Assembly: GCF_010729895.1 (NCBI RefSeq)
Contig: NZ_AP022612.1
Coordinates: forward strand, 1,054,001-1,118,000
Direction of reading: 5' to 3'
Length of the DNA stretch: 64,000 bases
From: Mycolicibacterium confluentis
Lineage (GTDB): Bacteria > Actinomycetota > Actinomycetes > Mycobacteriales > Mycobacteriaceae
The position numbers and the translations under genes were made by a program. The notes beneath the pieces are model-generated. The model had not been told where the DNA came from, searched no databases, and worked only from the letters and a program-made list of their open reading frames with translations. How positions within the stretch are numbered: position 1 is the first letter of the stretch; every line of letters begins with the position of its first letter. Below, piece after piece: positions 17,408 through 35,080 of this stretch.

Positions 17408-18625
17408 GTGTTGAGCGGAGGCGGTTCAGGCACAGTGCTGGCGCACAGTCTGCTCGCCCTGTCTGATCGCGGTGCCGGTGTGCCGCTGCGAGAGTTGGCC
17501 CTCGTGGGTCTCACCGCCGCCATCGTCACCTACTTCGCGACCAGTCCCGTGCGGGTACTGGCGACCCGGTTCGGCGCCGTCGCGGTGCCCCGCGAGCGGG
17601 ATGTGCACGTCCAGCCCACACCGCGCATGGGCGGTCTGGCGATGTACGTCGGCGTCATCGCGGCCGTGTTTCTGGCGTCCCAACTGCCCGCGCTCACCCG
17701 AGGATTCGTCTACTCCAGCGGCATGCCGGCCGTCGTCGTGGCCGGCGGCCTGATCATGGTCATCGGCATCATCGACGACCGCTGGGGCCTCGACGCCCTG
17801 ACCAAGTTCGCCGGGCAGATCACCGCCGCGAGCGTTCTGGTCACGATGGGCGTGGCCTGGAGCGTGCTCTACATCCCGATCGGCGGGGTCGGCACGATCG
17901 TGCTCGACCAGACCGCGTCCATCCTGCTCACGCTCGCGTTGACGGTGTCGATCGTCAACGCGATGAACTTCGTCGACGGACTCGACGGACTCGCGGCAGG
18001 CCTCGGGTTGATCACCGCCATGGCGATCTGTGTGTTCTCGGTCGGTCTGCTGCGGGACCACGGCGGCGACGTGCTGTTCTACCCGCCCGCGGTCATCTCC
18101 GTCGTGCTGGCCGGCGCCTGCCTCGGATTCCTGCCGCACAACTTCCACCGCGCCAAGATCTTCATGGGCGACTCGGGGTCGATGCTGATCGGCCTGATGC
18201 TCGCCGCCGCGTCGACGACCGCGGCGGGACCGATCTCGCAGAACGCCTACGGAGCGCGGGACGTCTTCGCGCTGCTGTCCCCGTTTCTGCTCGTGGTCGC
18301 GGTGATGCTGGTGCCCGCGCTGGACATGTTGCTGGCGATCGTGCGCCGGACCCGCGCCGGGCGCAGCCCGTTCAGCCCCGACAAGATGCACCTGCACCAT
18401 CGACTCCTGCAGATCGGCCATTCCCACCGCCGGGTGGTCCTGTTGATCTACCTGTGGGTCGGCATCATCGCGTTCGGCGCGGCCAGCACGATCTTCTTCG
18501 ATCCGCGCTACACCGGCGCGGTGATGCTCGCGGCGATCCTGGTGGCCATCGTCGTCACGTTGATTCCGCTGCTGCGCCGGAGCAATGACGGCTTCGACGA
18601 CTATTTCGCCGGCCGTCTGGACTAG
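17408..18625 (+). CDS. wecA: Polyprenyl-phosphate GlcNAc-1-phosphate transferase
   Basis: Membrane enzyme (also called rfe) that transfers GlcNAc-1-P to decaprenyl phosphate, the first step of the arabinogalactan linkage unit joining peptidoglycan to the mycobacterial wall. About eleven hydrophobic segments. Signature motifs are TPRMGG, the Asp-rich IDDRWGLD and NFVDGLDGLAAG, KIFMGDSGSM and the cytoplasmic His-rich PDKMHLHHRLLQIGHSHRR. The start is set at GTG 17408, 23 bases after the previous stop, giving 405 residues, as expected from the M. tuberculosis orthologue. A TTG at 17411 is an alternative. Confidence 0.95.
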   Translation: MLSGGGSGTVLAHSLLALSDRGAGVPLRELALVGLTAAIVTYFATSPVRVLATRFGAVAVPRERDVHVQPTPRMGGLAMYVGVIAAVFLASQLPALTRGFVYSSGMPAVVVAGGLIMVIGIIDDRWGLDALTKFAGQITAASVLVTMGVAWSVLYIPIGGVGTIVLDQTASILLTLALTVSIVNAMNFVDGLDGLAAGLGLITAMAICVFSVGLLRDHGGDVLFYPPAVISVVLAGACLGFLPHNFHRAKIFMGDSGSMLIGLMLAAASTTAAGPISQNAYGARDVFALLSPFLLVVAVMLVPALDMLLAIVRRTRAGRSPFSPDKMHLHHRLLQIGHSHRRVVLLIYLWVGIIAFGAASTIFFDPRYTGAVMLAAILVAIVVTLIPLLRRSNDGFDDYFAGRLD

Positions 18626-18909
18626 GGGAGCGCGAGCGCCGATCCGGTCGAATCGCCTGTTACGACGATTGGTAGTAGGCCCCCGTTTCGGCGTTCTACC
18701 ATGTGGTACGGTTCTTCGCAGAACCCGAAAACCCTCGCGGGTTGCCGGCCCGGCCCACGGTCCTCGTGATCGATCGGCGCCGTTTGAGACCGACCGTCGA
18801 CTGCTTGTCGACCGATTACAGGGAGCTACCCCGTGGGTGAGTCCAGCGCGCGCGCTGCCCTCCGATACGCTCATCGGGCACGCACCAACCGCGAGCTAGA
18901 GGAGTCGCA
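18626..18909 (+). promoter_or_regulatory. Upstream region of the ATP synthase operon
   Basis: A 284-bp non-coding stretch that should carry the main atp promoter. It holds a 12-base perfect palindrome TACCATGTGGTA at 18697-18708, and an AGGAG ribosome site just before the GTG of the first gene. I could not find a convincing -35/-10 pair, so the promoter position is open. Confidence 0.4.
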
Positions 18910-19356
18910 GTGACAACGCCAGCGCACGAAGCGCCGTTGGTGTTCCCATCCGTGGCGTTCAGGCCGATACGCCTGGCGATTGTCTGCGTCGCACTCACGG
19001 CTCTTGCTGTGCTTGCCACAGGCTTCATCGGAAGTATCGGCTACGGATTCTTTTTTGGTTTGGGACTGGCCATCGGGCTTGTCAACGCGTTGATGGTCCG
19101 CCATGCGGTCGAGTCCATCACCGCTCAGGAACATCCGCTCAAGAAGAAGATGGCCGTCAACTCGGCCATGCGCCTGCTGGTGATCTCGGTGGTCGCCCTG
19201 CTGACGGCGTACTTCTTCAAGCACATCGGCGGAATCGGCGTTCTTTTCGGACTGGCGATCTTCCAGGCGCTTCTTGTGATGAGCACCAGCATCCCGGTGC
19301 TGCGCAGGATCCGCGCCAACGGGTTGGACGTCTTGGATACGGAATCGAAGGGTTGA
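18910..19356 (+). CDS. AtpI-like membrane protein of ATP synthase operon
   Basis: A 148-residue Rv1303-type protein. Four hydrophobic helices (about residues 18-36, 41-58, 83-101 and 107-125) joined by short charged loops match the ATP synthase I family, thought to help assemble the c-ring or act in Mg2+ handling. It starts ten coding bases ahead of atpB and has a good AGGAG site. The role is inferred from position and topology. Confidence 0.82.
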   Translation: MTTPAHEAPLVFPSVAFRPIRLAIVCVALTALAVLATGFIGSIGYGFFFGLGLAIGLVNALMVRHAVESITAQEHPLKKKMAVNSAMRLLVISVVALLTAYFFKHIGGIGVLFGLAIFQALLVMSTSIPVLRRIRANGLDVLDTESKG

Positions 19357-19366
19357 GCAGACCTCA

Positions 19367-20164
19367 ATGACTCAGACGATCACTCAGGCAACGATGACTG
19401 AGACCGTTCTCGCCTCCGAGGAGGGTGGCGCCGCCATTCACGTCGGCCACCACACGATGGTGTTCGAACTGTTCGGCATGACCTTCAACGGTGACACCAT
19501 CATGGCCACCGCGATCACCGCGCTGATCGTGATCGGCCTGGCGTTCGTCCTGCGGGCCAAGGTCACCTCGACCGGGGTTCCCGGTGGCGTGCAGCTGTTC
19601 TGGGAGGCGCTGACCATTCAGATGCGCCAGCAGATCGAGGGCTCGATCGGCATGAAGATCGCCCCGTTCGTGCTGCCGCTCTCGGTCACGATCTTCGTGT
19701 TCATTCTGGTGTCGAACTGGCTGGCCGTGCTGCCGTTGCAGTACGGGGGAGCCGACGGTGCCGCGGCCGAGCTGTACAAGGCGCCCGCCTCCGACATCAA
19801 CTTCGTGCTGGCGCTCGCGCTGTTCGTGTTCGTCTGCTACCACGCGGCGGGGATCTGGCGGCGCGGCATCATCGGCCACCCGGTCAAGGTCGTCAAGGGC
19901 CACGTCGCCTTCCTGGCCCCGATCAACATCGTCGAAGAACTGGCCAAGCCGATCTCGCTGGCCCTCCGTCTTTTCGGCAACATCTTCGCCGGCGGCATCC
20001 TCGTCGCGCTGATCGCGATGTTCCCCTGGTACATCCAGTGGGCGCCCAACGCGATCTGGAAGACCTTCGACCTGTTCGTCGGCCTGATTCAGGCGTTCAT
20101 CTTCTCGCTGCTGACCATCCTGTACTTCAGTCAGTCGATGGAGCTGGACCACGATGAGCACTGA
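19367..20164 (+). CDS. atpB: ATP synthase subunit a
   Basis: Fo stator subunit with the proton half-channels. Several transmembrane helices are present. The essential Arg is in [17 protein letters not shown], and the final helix is [18 protein letters not shown]. The open frame gives 265 residues. An internal ATG at 19394 ([12 protein letters not shown]) would give a length closer to the mycobacterial norm (about 250), so the first nine residues are uncertain. The product faces the c-ring interface where bedaquiline binds. Confidence 0.95.
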   Translation: MTQTITQATMTETVLASEEGGAAIHVGHHTMVFELFGMTFNGDTIMATAITALIVIGLAFVLRAKVTSTGVPGGVQLFWEALTIQMRQQIEGSIGMKIAPFVLPLSVTIFVFILVSNWLAVLPLQYGGADGAAAELYKAPASDINFVLALALFVFVCYHAAGIWRRGIIGHPVKVVKGHVAFLAPINIVEELAKPISLALRLFGNIFAGGILVALIAMFPWYIQWAPNAIWKTFDLFVGLIQAFIFSLLTILYFSQSMELDHDEH

Positions 20165-20196
20165 CACACACTGAGCAGCACTGCGGTAGTCCCTAG

Positions 20197-20523
<327 letters not shown>

Positions 20524-20532
20524 TCCATCGGC

Positions 20533-21048
20533 ATGGGTGAACTGACTGGATCAGCGCCGGTCGCCGTGTTGGCGGCCGCAGAAGAGGGTGGGGGGACCAG
20601 TAACTTCCTGGTCCCCAACGGCACCTTCTTCGTGGTGCTGCTCATCTTCTTGATCACGCTCGGCGTGATCGCGAAATGGGTGGTGCCGCCGGTCAGCAAG
20701 GTCCTCGCCGAGCGCGAGGCCATGCTGTCCAAGACCGCGGCGGACAACCGCAAGTCGGCCGAGCAGGTCGCGGCCGCTCAGGCCGACTACGAAGAGGCCA
20801 TGACCGGAGCCCGGTCAGAGGCGTCTGCCATTCGCGACGAGGCCCGAAACGAGGGTCGCCAGGTCGTCGACGCCCAGCGTTCGACGGCCAGCGGCGAAGT
20901 CGCCCAATCGGTTCGGCAGGCAGATGAGCAGTTGTCCCAGCAGCGTTCGGCGACCGAAGCAGAACTGCAGCAGTCGGTGGATGGGCTCTCGGCCACTCTG
21001 GCCAGCCGCATCCTCGGCGTAGACGTGAAATCAGGTGGGAGCGCCTAG
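20533..21048 (+). CDS. atpF: ATP synthase subunit b
   Basis: Peripheral stalk subunit of 171 residues: a short N-terminus, one membrane helix (about 28-50, [20 protein letters not shown]) and a long charged Ala/Glu/Arg coiled coil that links Fo to F1. The stop is immediately followed by the ATG of atpH. The second stalk strand is supplied by the b' part of AtpH. Confidence 0.95.
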   Translation: MGELTGSAPVAVLAAAEEGGGTSNFLVPNGTFFVVLLIFLITLGVIAKWVVPPVSKVLAEREAMLSKTAADNRKSAEQVAAAQADYEEAMTGARSEASAIRDEARNEGRQVVDAQRSTASGEVAQSVRQADEQLSQQRSATEAELQQSVDGLSATLASRILGVDVKSGGSA

Positions 21049-22383
21049 ATGTCGATTTTCATCGGCCAGCTGATCGGGTTCGCGGTGATCGCGTTCATCA
21101 TCGTGAAATGGGTGGTGCCACCCGTGCGGAACCTGATGCAGAAGCAGCAGGATGCCGTGCGGACGGCCCTCGCCGAGAGCGCGTCGGCCGCGCAGAAGCT
21201 TGCGGACGCCGACGCGATGCACGCCAAGGCCCTGGCTGACGCCAACGCCGAGGCCTCTCGGGTCACCGACGAGGCCAAGCAGGACTCGACTCGCATCGCC
21301 GCCCAGCTCGAAGAGCAGGCCGGCGTCGAGGCCGAGCGCATCAAGGCCCAAGGCGCACAACAGATTCAGTTGATGCACCAGCAGGTTGTGCGGCAGCTCC
21401 GGGGTGAACTCGGTGCCGAAGCCGTGCAGAAGGCCGATGAACTCGTCCGCGCCCACCTTGCTGACTCGGCGGCACAGGCCGCCACCGTCGACCGCTTCCT
21501 CGCGGAACTTGACGAGATGGCGCCGTCCTCGGTCGTCATCGAGACCGGTGCGTCGGCCCGCCTGCGGGCCACCAGCCGCGCGGCGCTGACCGCGCTGACC
21601 TCCGAGTTCGACAGTGTCGCTGGCGGTCTGGACGCGGATCGACTCTCCAAGGTGGCTGACGAGCTGGTCTCGGTCGTCGAGCTGCTGAGGTCCGAGCAGG
21701 TTCTTGCCAAGCACCTCGCTGTGCCCTCCGACGACGCGTCGGCCAAGGCCAACCTCGCCGATCGGCTGTTCTCCGGCAAGGTCGACGAGTCCACGCTGAA
21801 GCTCGTGCGCACCGCGGTCTCGCAGCGCTGGTCCGCCGAGGCCGACCTGGTCTTGGGCATCGAGCACACCGCCCGCCTCGCGCTGCTCAAGCGGGCCGAG
21901 GTGACCGGTGAAGTGGATGCCGTGGAGGACCAGCTGTTCCGATTCGGCCGCATCCTCGACGAGGAGCCCCGCCTGGTCGGTCTGCTCAGCGACTACACCG
22001 CCCCCGCGCAGGACCGCATCGGACTGCTCGACAAGGTGCTCGGCAACAACGACGTGAATCAGACGGCCAAGGCGCTGCTGACTCAGACTGTCCGCCTGCT
22101 CCATGGCGAACGCGCCGACGAGGCCGTTCTCGACCTCGCCGAACTTGCGGTCGCTCGCCGGGGCGAGGTGGTTGCGCATGTGAGTGCGGCGGCAGATCTC
22201 TCCGACGCACAGCGCACCCGGCTGTCGGACGTGCTGGCGCGCATCTATGGGCGCCCCGTCTACGTGCAGCTCAACGTCGATCCGGAGCTGCTCGGCGGTC
22301 TGTCGATCGCCGTTGGTGACGAGGTCATCGACGGATCGATCGCATCCCGCCTGGCCGCTGCGCAAGCACAGCTGCCGGACTGA
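21049..22383 (+). CDS. atpH: ATP synthase fused b'-delta subunit
   Basis: A 444-residue mycobacterial fusion. Residues 1-25 form a membrane anchor ([21 protein letters not shown]), residues 30-150 a charged coiled coil like subunit b, and the C-terminal part, roughly from 265 on, is the OSCP/delta domain ([20 protein letters not shown], then [27 protein letters not shown]). It connects the stalk to the top of F1. The fused architecture is a lineage marker for mycobacteria and their relatives. No gap from atpF. Confidence 0.96.
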   Translation: MSIFIGQLIGFAVIAFIIVKWVVPPVRNLMQKQQDAVRTALAESASAAQKLADADAMHAKALADANAEASRVTDEAKQDSTRIAAQLEEQAGVEAERIKAQGAQQIQLMHQQVVRQLRGELGAEAVQKADELVRAHLADSAAQAATVDRFLAELDEMAPSSVVIETGASARLRATSRAALTALTSEFDSVAGGLDADRLSKVADELVSVVELLRSEQVLAKHLAVPSDDASAKANLADRLFSGKVDESTLKLVRTAVSQRWSAEADLVLGIEHTARLALLKRAEVTGEVDAVEDQLFRFGRILDEEPRLVGLLSDYTAPAQDRIGLLDKVLGNNDVNQTAKALLTQTVRLLHGERADEAVLDLAELAVARRGEVVAHVSAAADLSDAQRTRLSDVLARIYGRPVYVQLNVDPELLGGLSIAVGDEVIDGSIASRLAAAQAQLPD

Positions 22384-22436
22384 CGCACCCACCCCACAGA
22401 CCACCCGTTCAACGCAAGGTAGGAAGACGAAAAACC

Positions 22437-24086
22437 ATGGCAGAGTTGACAATCTCCGCTGCTGATATCGAAGGTGCCATCGAGGACTACGTGTCCTCGT
22501 TTTCCGCCGACAGCGGCCGCGAGGAGATCGGTACCGTCGTCGACGCCGGTGACGGCATCGCCCACGTCGAGGGCCTGCCCTCGGTCATGACCCAGGAGCT
22601 CCTCGAGTTCCCGGGCGGCGTGCTGGGCGTGGCGCTCAACCTCGACGAGCACAGCGTCGGCGCCGTGATCCTCGGTGACTTCGAGAAGATCGAAGAAGGC
22701 CAGCAGGTCAAGCGGACCGGCGAGGTGCTCTCCGTCCCCGTCGGCGACGCCTTCCTCGGTCGTGTCGTCAACCCGCTCGGTCAGCCGATCGACGGCCAGG
22801 GCGACATCGCGTCCGACGCCCGTCGCGCACTCGAGCTGCAGGCGCCGTCGGTGGTGCAGCGCCAGGGCGTCTCGGAGCCCCTGCAGACCGGCATCAAGGC
22901 GATCGACAGCCAGACCCCCATCGGCCGCGGCCAGCGCCAGCTGATCATCGGCGACCGTAAGACCGGCAAGACCGCCGTCGCTGTGGACACGATCCTCAAC
23001 CAGCGCGAGGCGTGGGAGACCGGTGACCCGAAGCAGCAGGTGCGCTGCGTCTACGTCGCCATCGGTCAGAAGGGCACCACGATCGCCTCGGTGAAGCGGG
23101 CCCTCGAAGAGGGTGGCGCGATGGAGTACACCACCATCGTCGCGGCCCCGGCGTCCGATGCCGCCGGCTTCAAGTGGCTGGCTCCCTACACCGGTTCGGC
23201 CATCGGCCAGCACTGGATGTACGACGGCAAGCACGTGCTGATCGTGTTCGACGATCTGTCCAAGCAGGCTGACGCCTACCGCGCCATCTCTCTGCTGCTG
23301 CGCCGCCCGCCGGGCCGCGAGGCCTTCCCCGGCGACGTCTTCTACCTGCACTCGCGCCTGCTGGAGCGTTGCGCGAAGCTGTCCGACGAACTCGGCGGCG
23401 GTTCGATGACGGGTCTGCCGATCATCGAGACCAAGGCCAACGACATCTCGGCGTTCATCCCGACCAACGTCATCTCGATCACCGACGGCCAGTGCTTCCT
23501 GGAGTCCGACCTGTTCAACCAGGGCGTTCGACCGGCCATCAACGTCGGTGTGTCGGTGTCCCGCGTCGGCGGCGCCGCGCAGATCAAGGCCATGAAAGAG
23601 GTCGCAGGCTCGCTGCGTCTGGATCTGTCGCAGTACCGCGAGCTGGAGGCGTTCGCCGCCTTCGCCTCGGACCTGGACGCCGCATCGAAGGCCCAGCTGG
23701 ACCGCGGTGCCCGCCTGGTGGAGCTGCTCAAGCAGCCGCAGTACTCGCCCCTCTCGGTCGAGGATCAGGTCGTCGCGATCTTCCTCGGCACCAAGGGCCA
23801 CCTGGACTCGGTACCCGTTGAAGATGTGCAGCGCTTCGAGTCCGAGCTCCTCGAGCACGTGAAGGCCAGCCACGACAGCATCCTGACGGACATCCGCGAG
23901 ACCAAGAAGCTCTCGGAGGAGACCGAACAGAAGCTCGTCGACGTCATCAACGACTTCAAGAAGGGCTTCCAGGCCACCGACGGCAGCTCTGTCGTCGTCG
24001 ACGAGAAGGTCGACGCGCTGAGCGAGGACGAGGTGGGCAAGGAGTCCGTCAAGGTCAAGAAGCCCGCTCCGCCGAAGAAGAAGTAG
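22437..24086 (+). CDS. atpA: ATP synthase subunit alpha
   Basis: Non-catalytic nucleotide-binding F1 subunit of 549 residues. P-loop GDRKTGKT at 172-179; conserved [52 protein letters not shown]. The C-terminus carries the mycobacterium-specific tail of about 35 residues (Asp/Glu/Val/Lys-rich, ending KKPAPPKKK), which in studied mycobacteria suppresses ATP hydrolysis. The ribosome site AGGAAGA precedes the ATG. Confidence 0.98.
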   Translation: MAELTISAADIEGAIEDYVSSFSADSGREEIGTVVDAGDGIAHVEGLPSVMTQELLEFPGGVLGVALNLDEHSVGAVILGDFEKIEEGQQVKRTGEVLSVPVGDAFLGRVVNPLGQPIDGQGDIASDARRALELQAPSVVQRQGVSEPLQTGIKAIDSQTPIGRGQRQLIIGDRKTGKTAVAVDTILNQREAWETGDPKQQVRCVYVAIGQKGTTIASVKRALEEGGAMEYTTIVAAPASDAAGFKWLAPYTGSAIGQHWMYDGKHVLIVFDDLSKQADAYRAISLLLRRPPGREAFPGDVFYLHSRLLERCAKLSDELGGGSMTGLPIIETKANDISAFIPTNVISITDGQCFLESDLFNQGVRPAINVGVSVSRVGGAAQIKAMKEVAGSLRLDLSQYRELEAFAAFASDLDAASKAQLDRGARLVELLKQPQYSPLSVEDQVVAIFLGTKGHLDSVPVEDVQRFESELLEHVKASHDSILTDIRETKKLSEETEQKLVDVINDFKKGFQATDGSSVVVDEKVDALSEDEVGKESVKVKKPAPPKKK

Positions 24087-24101
24087 GGATCTGGAAAACA
24101 G

Positions 24102-26509
<2,408 letters not shown>

Positions 26510-26551
26510 GCGTGGTGACCGCAGGCCGAGCGAACGGAAAGGTGGTGCACG

Positions 26552-26917
26552 ATGGCTGAACTTGACGTCGACATCGTCGCCGTGGAGCGGCAGATCTGGT
26601 CGGGTAAGGCCACGTTCATCTTCACCCGCACCACTGCCGGTGAGATCGGCATCCTGCCTCGCCACATCCCGTTGGTCGCCCAGTTGGTCGACGACGCGAT
26701 GGTTCGGGTCGAGCGCGAAGGTGAGGACGATCTGCGGATCGCCGTGGACGGTGGCTTCTTGTCGGTCACCGAAGAGGGCGTGATCATCCTGGCCGAGTCA
26801 GCGGAGTTCGAGTCGGAGATCGATGCCGATGCGGCCAAGACCGATTCGGAGTCGGAGGATCCGGCGACGGCAGCCCGCGGTCGTGCGCGGCTTCGCGCCG
26901 TCGGGCAGCTCGACTGA
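26552..26917 (+). CDS. atpC: ATP synthase subunit epsilon
   Basis: A 121-residue subunit that couples the rotor to the c-ring. The N-terminal beta sandwich ([18 protein letters not shown], then [16 protein letters not shown]) is followed by a short helical C-terminus ending in [14 protein letters not shown]. In mycobacteria this C-terminal part is short and takes part in limiting ATP hydrolysis. Last canonical gene of the operon. Confidence 0.96.
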   Translation: MAELDVDIVAVERQIWSGKATFIFTRTTAGEIGILPRHIPLVAQLVDDAMVRVEREGEDDLRIAVDGGFLSVTEEGVIILAESAEFESEIDADAAKTDSESEDPATAARGRARLRAVGQLD

Positions 26918-26922
26918 CTCAT

Positions 26923-27381
26923 ATGACATCGAGCACGTCCATGGCAGTGATGGTCGTGCTGGTGTGCGGGCTGTTCGTGCTCGTATTGGCGTTGTGCTAC
27001 CGGCTGTGGAAGCTGCGGCAGGGCGGCACGGCGGCGATCCTTCGGGACATCCCCGCGTTCGCCGGCCACGGCTGGCGGCATGGAGTGATTCGTTATCGCG
27101 GCGGAGAGGCGGTGTTCTACCGCCTCTCCAGCCTGCGTTGGTGGCCCGATCGCCGGCTGAGCCGGCGCGGGATTGAGATCGTGGCGCGTCGTGCGCCGCG
27201 CGGCGACGAGTTCGACATCATGACCGATGAGATCGTCGTCCTGGAACTCCGTGACACCGGTGCCGAACGGCCTGATCGCCGCAGTGGTTATGAAATCGCC
27301 CTGGATCGCGGCGCCCTCACGGCGTTCCTGTCGTGGTTTGAGTCCCGGCCGAATCCGCGTTCTCGGCGCACAAGTCCCTGA
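26923..27381 (+). CDS. DUF2550 membrane protein
   Basis: A 152-residue Rv1312-type protein starting five bases after atpC and probably cotranscribed. One N-terminal membrane helix (about residues 5-27) is followed by a basic cytosolic domain with conserved RLWKLRQGGT, GHGWRHGVIRYRG, FYRLSSLRWWPDRRLSRRG and RRSGYEIALDRGALTAFLSW. The family is restricted to actinobacteria and has no known function. An ATG at 26941 is a possible alternative start. It is convergent with the next gene, 13 bases apart. Confidence 0.85.
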   Translation: MTSSTSMAVMVVLVCGLFVLVLALCYRLWKLRQGGTAAILRDIPAFAGHGWRHGVIRYRGGEAVFYRLSSLRWWPDRRLSRRGIEIVARRAPRGDEFDIMTDEIVVLELRDTGAERPDRRSGYEIALDRGALTAFLSWFESRPNPRSRRTSP

Positions 27382-27394
27382 TCGACGCGGTTAG

Positions 27395-27982
27395 TCAGTC
27401 CTGCGTCGCGGGCTGGCCGCCGCCCGGCTTCCACAGCACGTCGCCCTCTGGGTTGGCGACGCGGGACAGAATGAACAGCAGATCCGACAGCCGGTTCAGA
27501 TATTTCGCGGGCAGCACACTGACTGATTCCCCGTGGCTGTCGACCGCGGTCCAGGCCGAGCGTTCCGCTCGCCGGGTGACGGTGCGCGCCACGTGCAGCA
27601 GAGCTGAGAGCGCGGTGCCACCGGGCAGGATGAACGAATTCAATGCCGGCAGAGGCTCGTTGAACTCGTCGCACCACTTCTCGAGGCGATCGATGTAGGA
27701 CTGCTGGATGCGCAGGGGCGGGTACTCGGGGTTCTCTACGACCGGGGTCGACAGGTCTGCTCCAGCGTCGAAAAGGTCATTCTGAATCTGTCGCAACACG
27801 TCAGCGATTTGCTGGTTCGGCGCTCCAAGGGCGAGCGCGGCACCGATCGCTGCGTTGGCTTCGTCACAGTCCGCATAGGCGATCAGCCGCGGGTCAGTCT
27901 TGCTGACACGGGAGAAATCGCTGAGTCCAGTGGTTCCGTCATCGCCGGTGCGGGTGTAGATGCGGGTCAGGTGAACGCCCAT
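27395..27982 (-). CDS. Cob(I)alamin adenosyltransferase (PduO type)
   Basis: Transfers adenosine from ATP to cob(I)alamin, making the coenzyme for methylmalonyl-CoA mutase. The N-terminal ATP loop [12 protein letters not shown] and the later [14 protein letters not shown] and [12 protein letters not shown] helices are PduO signatures. The start at 27982 ([16 protein letters not shown]) matches the usual 190-195 residues; the 14-residue upstream extension would run into the murA promoter. It is divergent from murA. Confidence 0.93.
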   Translation of the reverse strand: MGVHLTRIYTRTGDDGTTGLSDFSRVSKTDPRLIAYADCDEANAAIGAALALGAPNQQIADVLRQIQNDLFDAGADLSTPVVENPEYPPLRIQQSYIDRLEKWCDEFNEPLPALNSFILPGGTALSALLHVARTVTRRAERSAWTAVDSHGESVSVLPAKYLNRLSDLLFILSRVANPEGDVLWKPGGGQPATQD

Positions 27983-28040
27983 GGCCAAACCGTACCCGCG
28001 GTGTGTGGCCGAGCTGACTGACACCTGGGGTCACGCTGCT

Positions 28041-28053
28041 TACACTTACCGCG
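28041..28053 (+). promoter_or_regulatory. Leaderless-type promoter of murA
   Basis: TACACT at 28041-28046 lies exactly six bases before the murA GTG at 28053, so the predicted transcript begins at the start codon. No Shine-Dalgarno sequence is present, which agrees. Confidence 0.55.
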
Positions 28054-29306
28054 TGAGTGAGCGTTTCGTGGTGACCGGCGGCAACAGGTTGTCTGGGGAA
28101 GTTGCTGTCGGCGGCGCGAAGAACAGCGTGCTCAAACTGATGGCGGCCAGCCTGTTGGCCGAGGGCACGACGACGATCACCAACTGTCCGGACATCCTCG
28201 ATGTTCCGTTGATGGCGGAGGTGTTGCGCGGGCTCGGTGCGACGGTCGAGCTGGACGGCGACGTCGTCCGCATCACGTCTCCCGATGAGCCGAAGTACGA
28301 CGCCGACTTCGCGGCGGTAAGACAGTTCCGGGCTTCGGTGTGTGTGCTCGGCCCCCTCGTGGGCAGATGCAAGCGGGCCAAGGTCGCACTGCCCGGGGGC
28401 GACGCGATCGGCTCGCGACCCCTGGATATGCATCAGGCTGGCCTGCGACAACTCGGCGCGAAGTGCAATATCGAGCACGGGTGCGTGGTGGCCGAAGCCG
28501 ATGAACTGCACGGCGCCGAGATCCAGCTGGAGTTTCCCTCGGTGGGTGCCACCGAGAACATCCTGATGGCCGCGGTTCTGGCCAAAGGGGTGACGACGAT
28601 CCACAACGTGGCACGGGAGCCCGACGTGGTGGACCTGTGCAACATGCTCAACCAGATGGGGGCGCAGGTCGAGGGCGCGGGGTCGTCGACGCTGACGATC
28701 ACCGGCGTCGACAAGCTGCATCCGACGGAGCACCGCGTGATCGGGGACCGCATCGTCGCGGCCACCTGGGGGATCGCTGCCGCGATGACCAGGGGAGACA
28801 TCACCATCACCGGAGTGGACCCCGCGCACCTGCAGTTGGTGCTGCACAAGCTCCACGACGTGGGGGCAACCGTCACGCAGAGCGACGACGGCTTCCGGGT
28901 CGTGCAGTACGAGCGGCCCAAGGCGGTGAATGTCGCGACCCTGCCGTTCCCGGGTTTCCCGACCGATCTGCAACCGATGGCGATCGGGCTTGCGGCGATC
29001 TCGGATGGGACGTCGATGATCACCGAGAACGTCTTCGAGGCCAGGTTCCGGTTCGTCGAGGAGATGATCCGACTGGGTGCGGACGCCAGGACCGATGGTC
29101 ACCATGCCGTGGTGCGGGGGATCCCGCAGTTGTCGAGTGCGCCCGTGTGGTCCTCGGACATCCGAGCCGGCGCCGGTTTGGTGCTCGCGGGCCTCGTCGC
29201 GGACGGCGACACCGAGGTGCACGACGTCTACCACATCGATCGCGGGTACCCGTTGTTCGTGGAGAACCTGGTCAGTCTCGGTGCCGAGATCGAGCGCGTA
29301 AGCTAG
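28053..29306 (+). CDS. murA: UDP-GlcNAc 1-carboxyvinyltransferase
   Basis: First committed enzyme of peptidoglycan synthesis, adding enolpyruvate from PEP to UDP-GlcNAc. The start is GTG 28053 ([15 protein letters not shown]), giving 417 residues; the upstream frame is not needed. PEP/UDP-site motifs [13 protein letters not shown] and [12 protein letters not shown] are intact. The residue normally alkylated by fosfomycin (Cys115 in E. coli) is Asp here, D117 in [10 protein letters not shown], as in other mycobacteria, so intrinsic fosfomycin resistance is expected. rrnA lies directly downstream. Confidence 0.97.
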   Translation: MSERFVVTGGNRLSGEVAVGGAKNSVLKLMAASLLAEGTTTITNCPDILDVPLMAEVLRGLGATVELDGDVVRITSPDEPKYDADFAAVRQFRASVCVLGPLVGRCKRAKVALPGGDAIGSRPLDMHQAGLRQLGAKCNIEHGCVVAEADELHGAEIQLEFPSVGATENILMAAVLAKGVTTIHNVAREPDVVDLCNMLNQMGAQVEGAGSSTLTITGVDKLHPTEHRVIGDRIVAATWGIAAAMTRGDITITGVDPAHLQLVLHKLHDVGATVTQSDDGFRVVQYERPKAVNVATLPFPGFPTDLQPMAIGLAAISDGTSMITENVFEARFRFVEEMIRLGADARTDGHHAVVRGIPQLSSAPVWSSDIRAGAGLVLAGLVADGDTEVHDVYHIDRGYPLFVENLVSLGAEIERVS

Positions 29307-29351
29307 GTCTGTGCAACGGATTTCGCTTCAGACCGCCTCTGACCAGGCGAT

Positions 29352-29381
29352 TTGACTTCGAAAGTCAATGCCCTCTAATGT
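29352..29381 (+). promoter_or_regulatory. rrnA upstream promoter (P1-like)
   Basis: TTGACT (29352-29357), an 18-base spacer and TAATGT (29376-29381), between murA and the 16S gene. It is the first of two promoter-like pairs in the hypervariable promoter region known for mycobacterial rrnA. Confidence 0.65.
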
Positions 29382-29416
29382 TCTCCATGTCGCCGCGAGA
29401 GCGGAGACAGAGAAGC

Positions 29417-29445
29417 TTGACTCGCCGGATGAGATAGTTTAAGCT
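29417..29445 (+). promoter_or_regulatory. rrnA conserved promoter (PCL1-like)
   Basis: TTGACT (29417-29422), 17 bases and TAAGCT (29440-29445), followed by GGCAGGGTTGCCC with a stable TTGCCC/GGGCAA hairpin (29453-29470), the conserved leader start of mycobacterial rRNA operons. Confidence 0.75.
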
Positions 29446-29663
29446 GGCAGGGTTGCCCTGAAACGGGCAAAATCAAGACGATCTGGTCTGTTGTTTGAGA
29501 ACTCAATAGTGTGTTTGGTGGTTTTTGTTTGTTGTTTTTTGCCACATCTTGCACTCCCCGTGTGTGGGGTGTGGTGTTGTTTTTTTGATGCCAGTTTTTG
29601 GTGTCTTTTTGTTAGGTCAGATTTTCTCTGATTGTGAATTCACCTGTCTTTGGATGGGTTGTT
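29446..29663 (+). ncRNA. 16S rRNA leader with antitermination-like motif
   Basis: The transcribed leader holds the CL1 hairpin (29453-29470), then TTGTTTGAGAACTCAATAGT from 29491, the conserved mycobacterial leader element associated with boxA-type Nus antitermination. A T-rich stretch and a CACTCCCC/GGGGTGTG hairpin (about 29552-29573) follow, likely involved in RNase III processing. Element roles are from knowledge of mycobacterial rrn leaders. Confidence 0.6.
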
Positions 29664-34736
<5,073 letters not shown>

Positions 34737-34909
34737 CAACCAACAACAAATCAGAAGTTGGCAGAAAGTAAGAGACGCACCGCCTCGCAACCACGAAACC
34801 ACAGTGATCACATCACACTCCACCACCAAAAACACCCATCCATAAATGGAGTGAAACCTTGGGGACACCGCACCCAGTGCGACCCCCAGGGCCCCACAAA
34901 AAAATAGAG
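34737..34909 (+). other. 23S-5S internal transcribed spacer
   Basis: About 170 bases rich in A and C with no gene. It contains a GGGACACCGCACCCAGTGCG-like structured stretch near 34861-34880 and an A-run just before 5S. Confidence 0.75.
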
Positions 34910-35023
34910 TTACGGCGGTCATAGCGACAGGGAAACGCCCGGTCCCATCCCGAACCCGGAAGCTAAGCCTGTCAGCGCCGATGATACTACCCAATCGGGT
35001 GGAAAAGTAGGACACCGCCGAAC
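34910..35023 (+). rRNA. rrf: 5S ribosomal RNA
   Basis: TTACGGCGGTCATAGCGACA starts the gene, CCCGGTCCCATCCCGAACCC is the conserved loop region, and GACACCGCCG at the 3' end pairs with the start. Length about 114. Confidence 0.95.
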
Positions 35024-35031
35024 ACACACAT

Positions 35032-35070
35032 AGAAACACCCCCCACACCCGTGGGGGGCGTTTCTATTTC
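35032..35070. terminator. rrnA terminator, also facing ogt
   Basis: AGAAACACCCCCCA pairs with TGGGGGGCGTTTCT around ACACCCG, followed by ATTTCC. It ends the rRNA operon and lies eleven bases before the stop of the convergent ogt gene, so it may act in both directions. Confidence 0.85.
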
Positions 35071-35080
35071 CAGACCCTTT

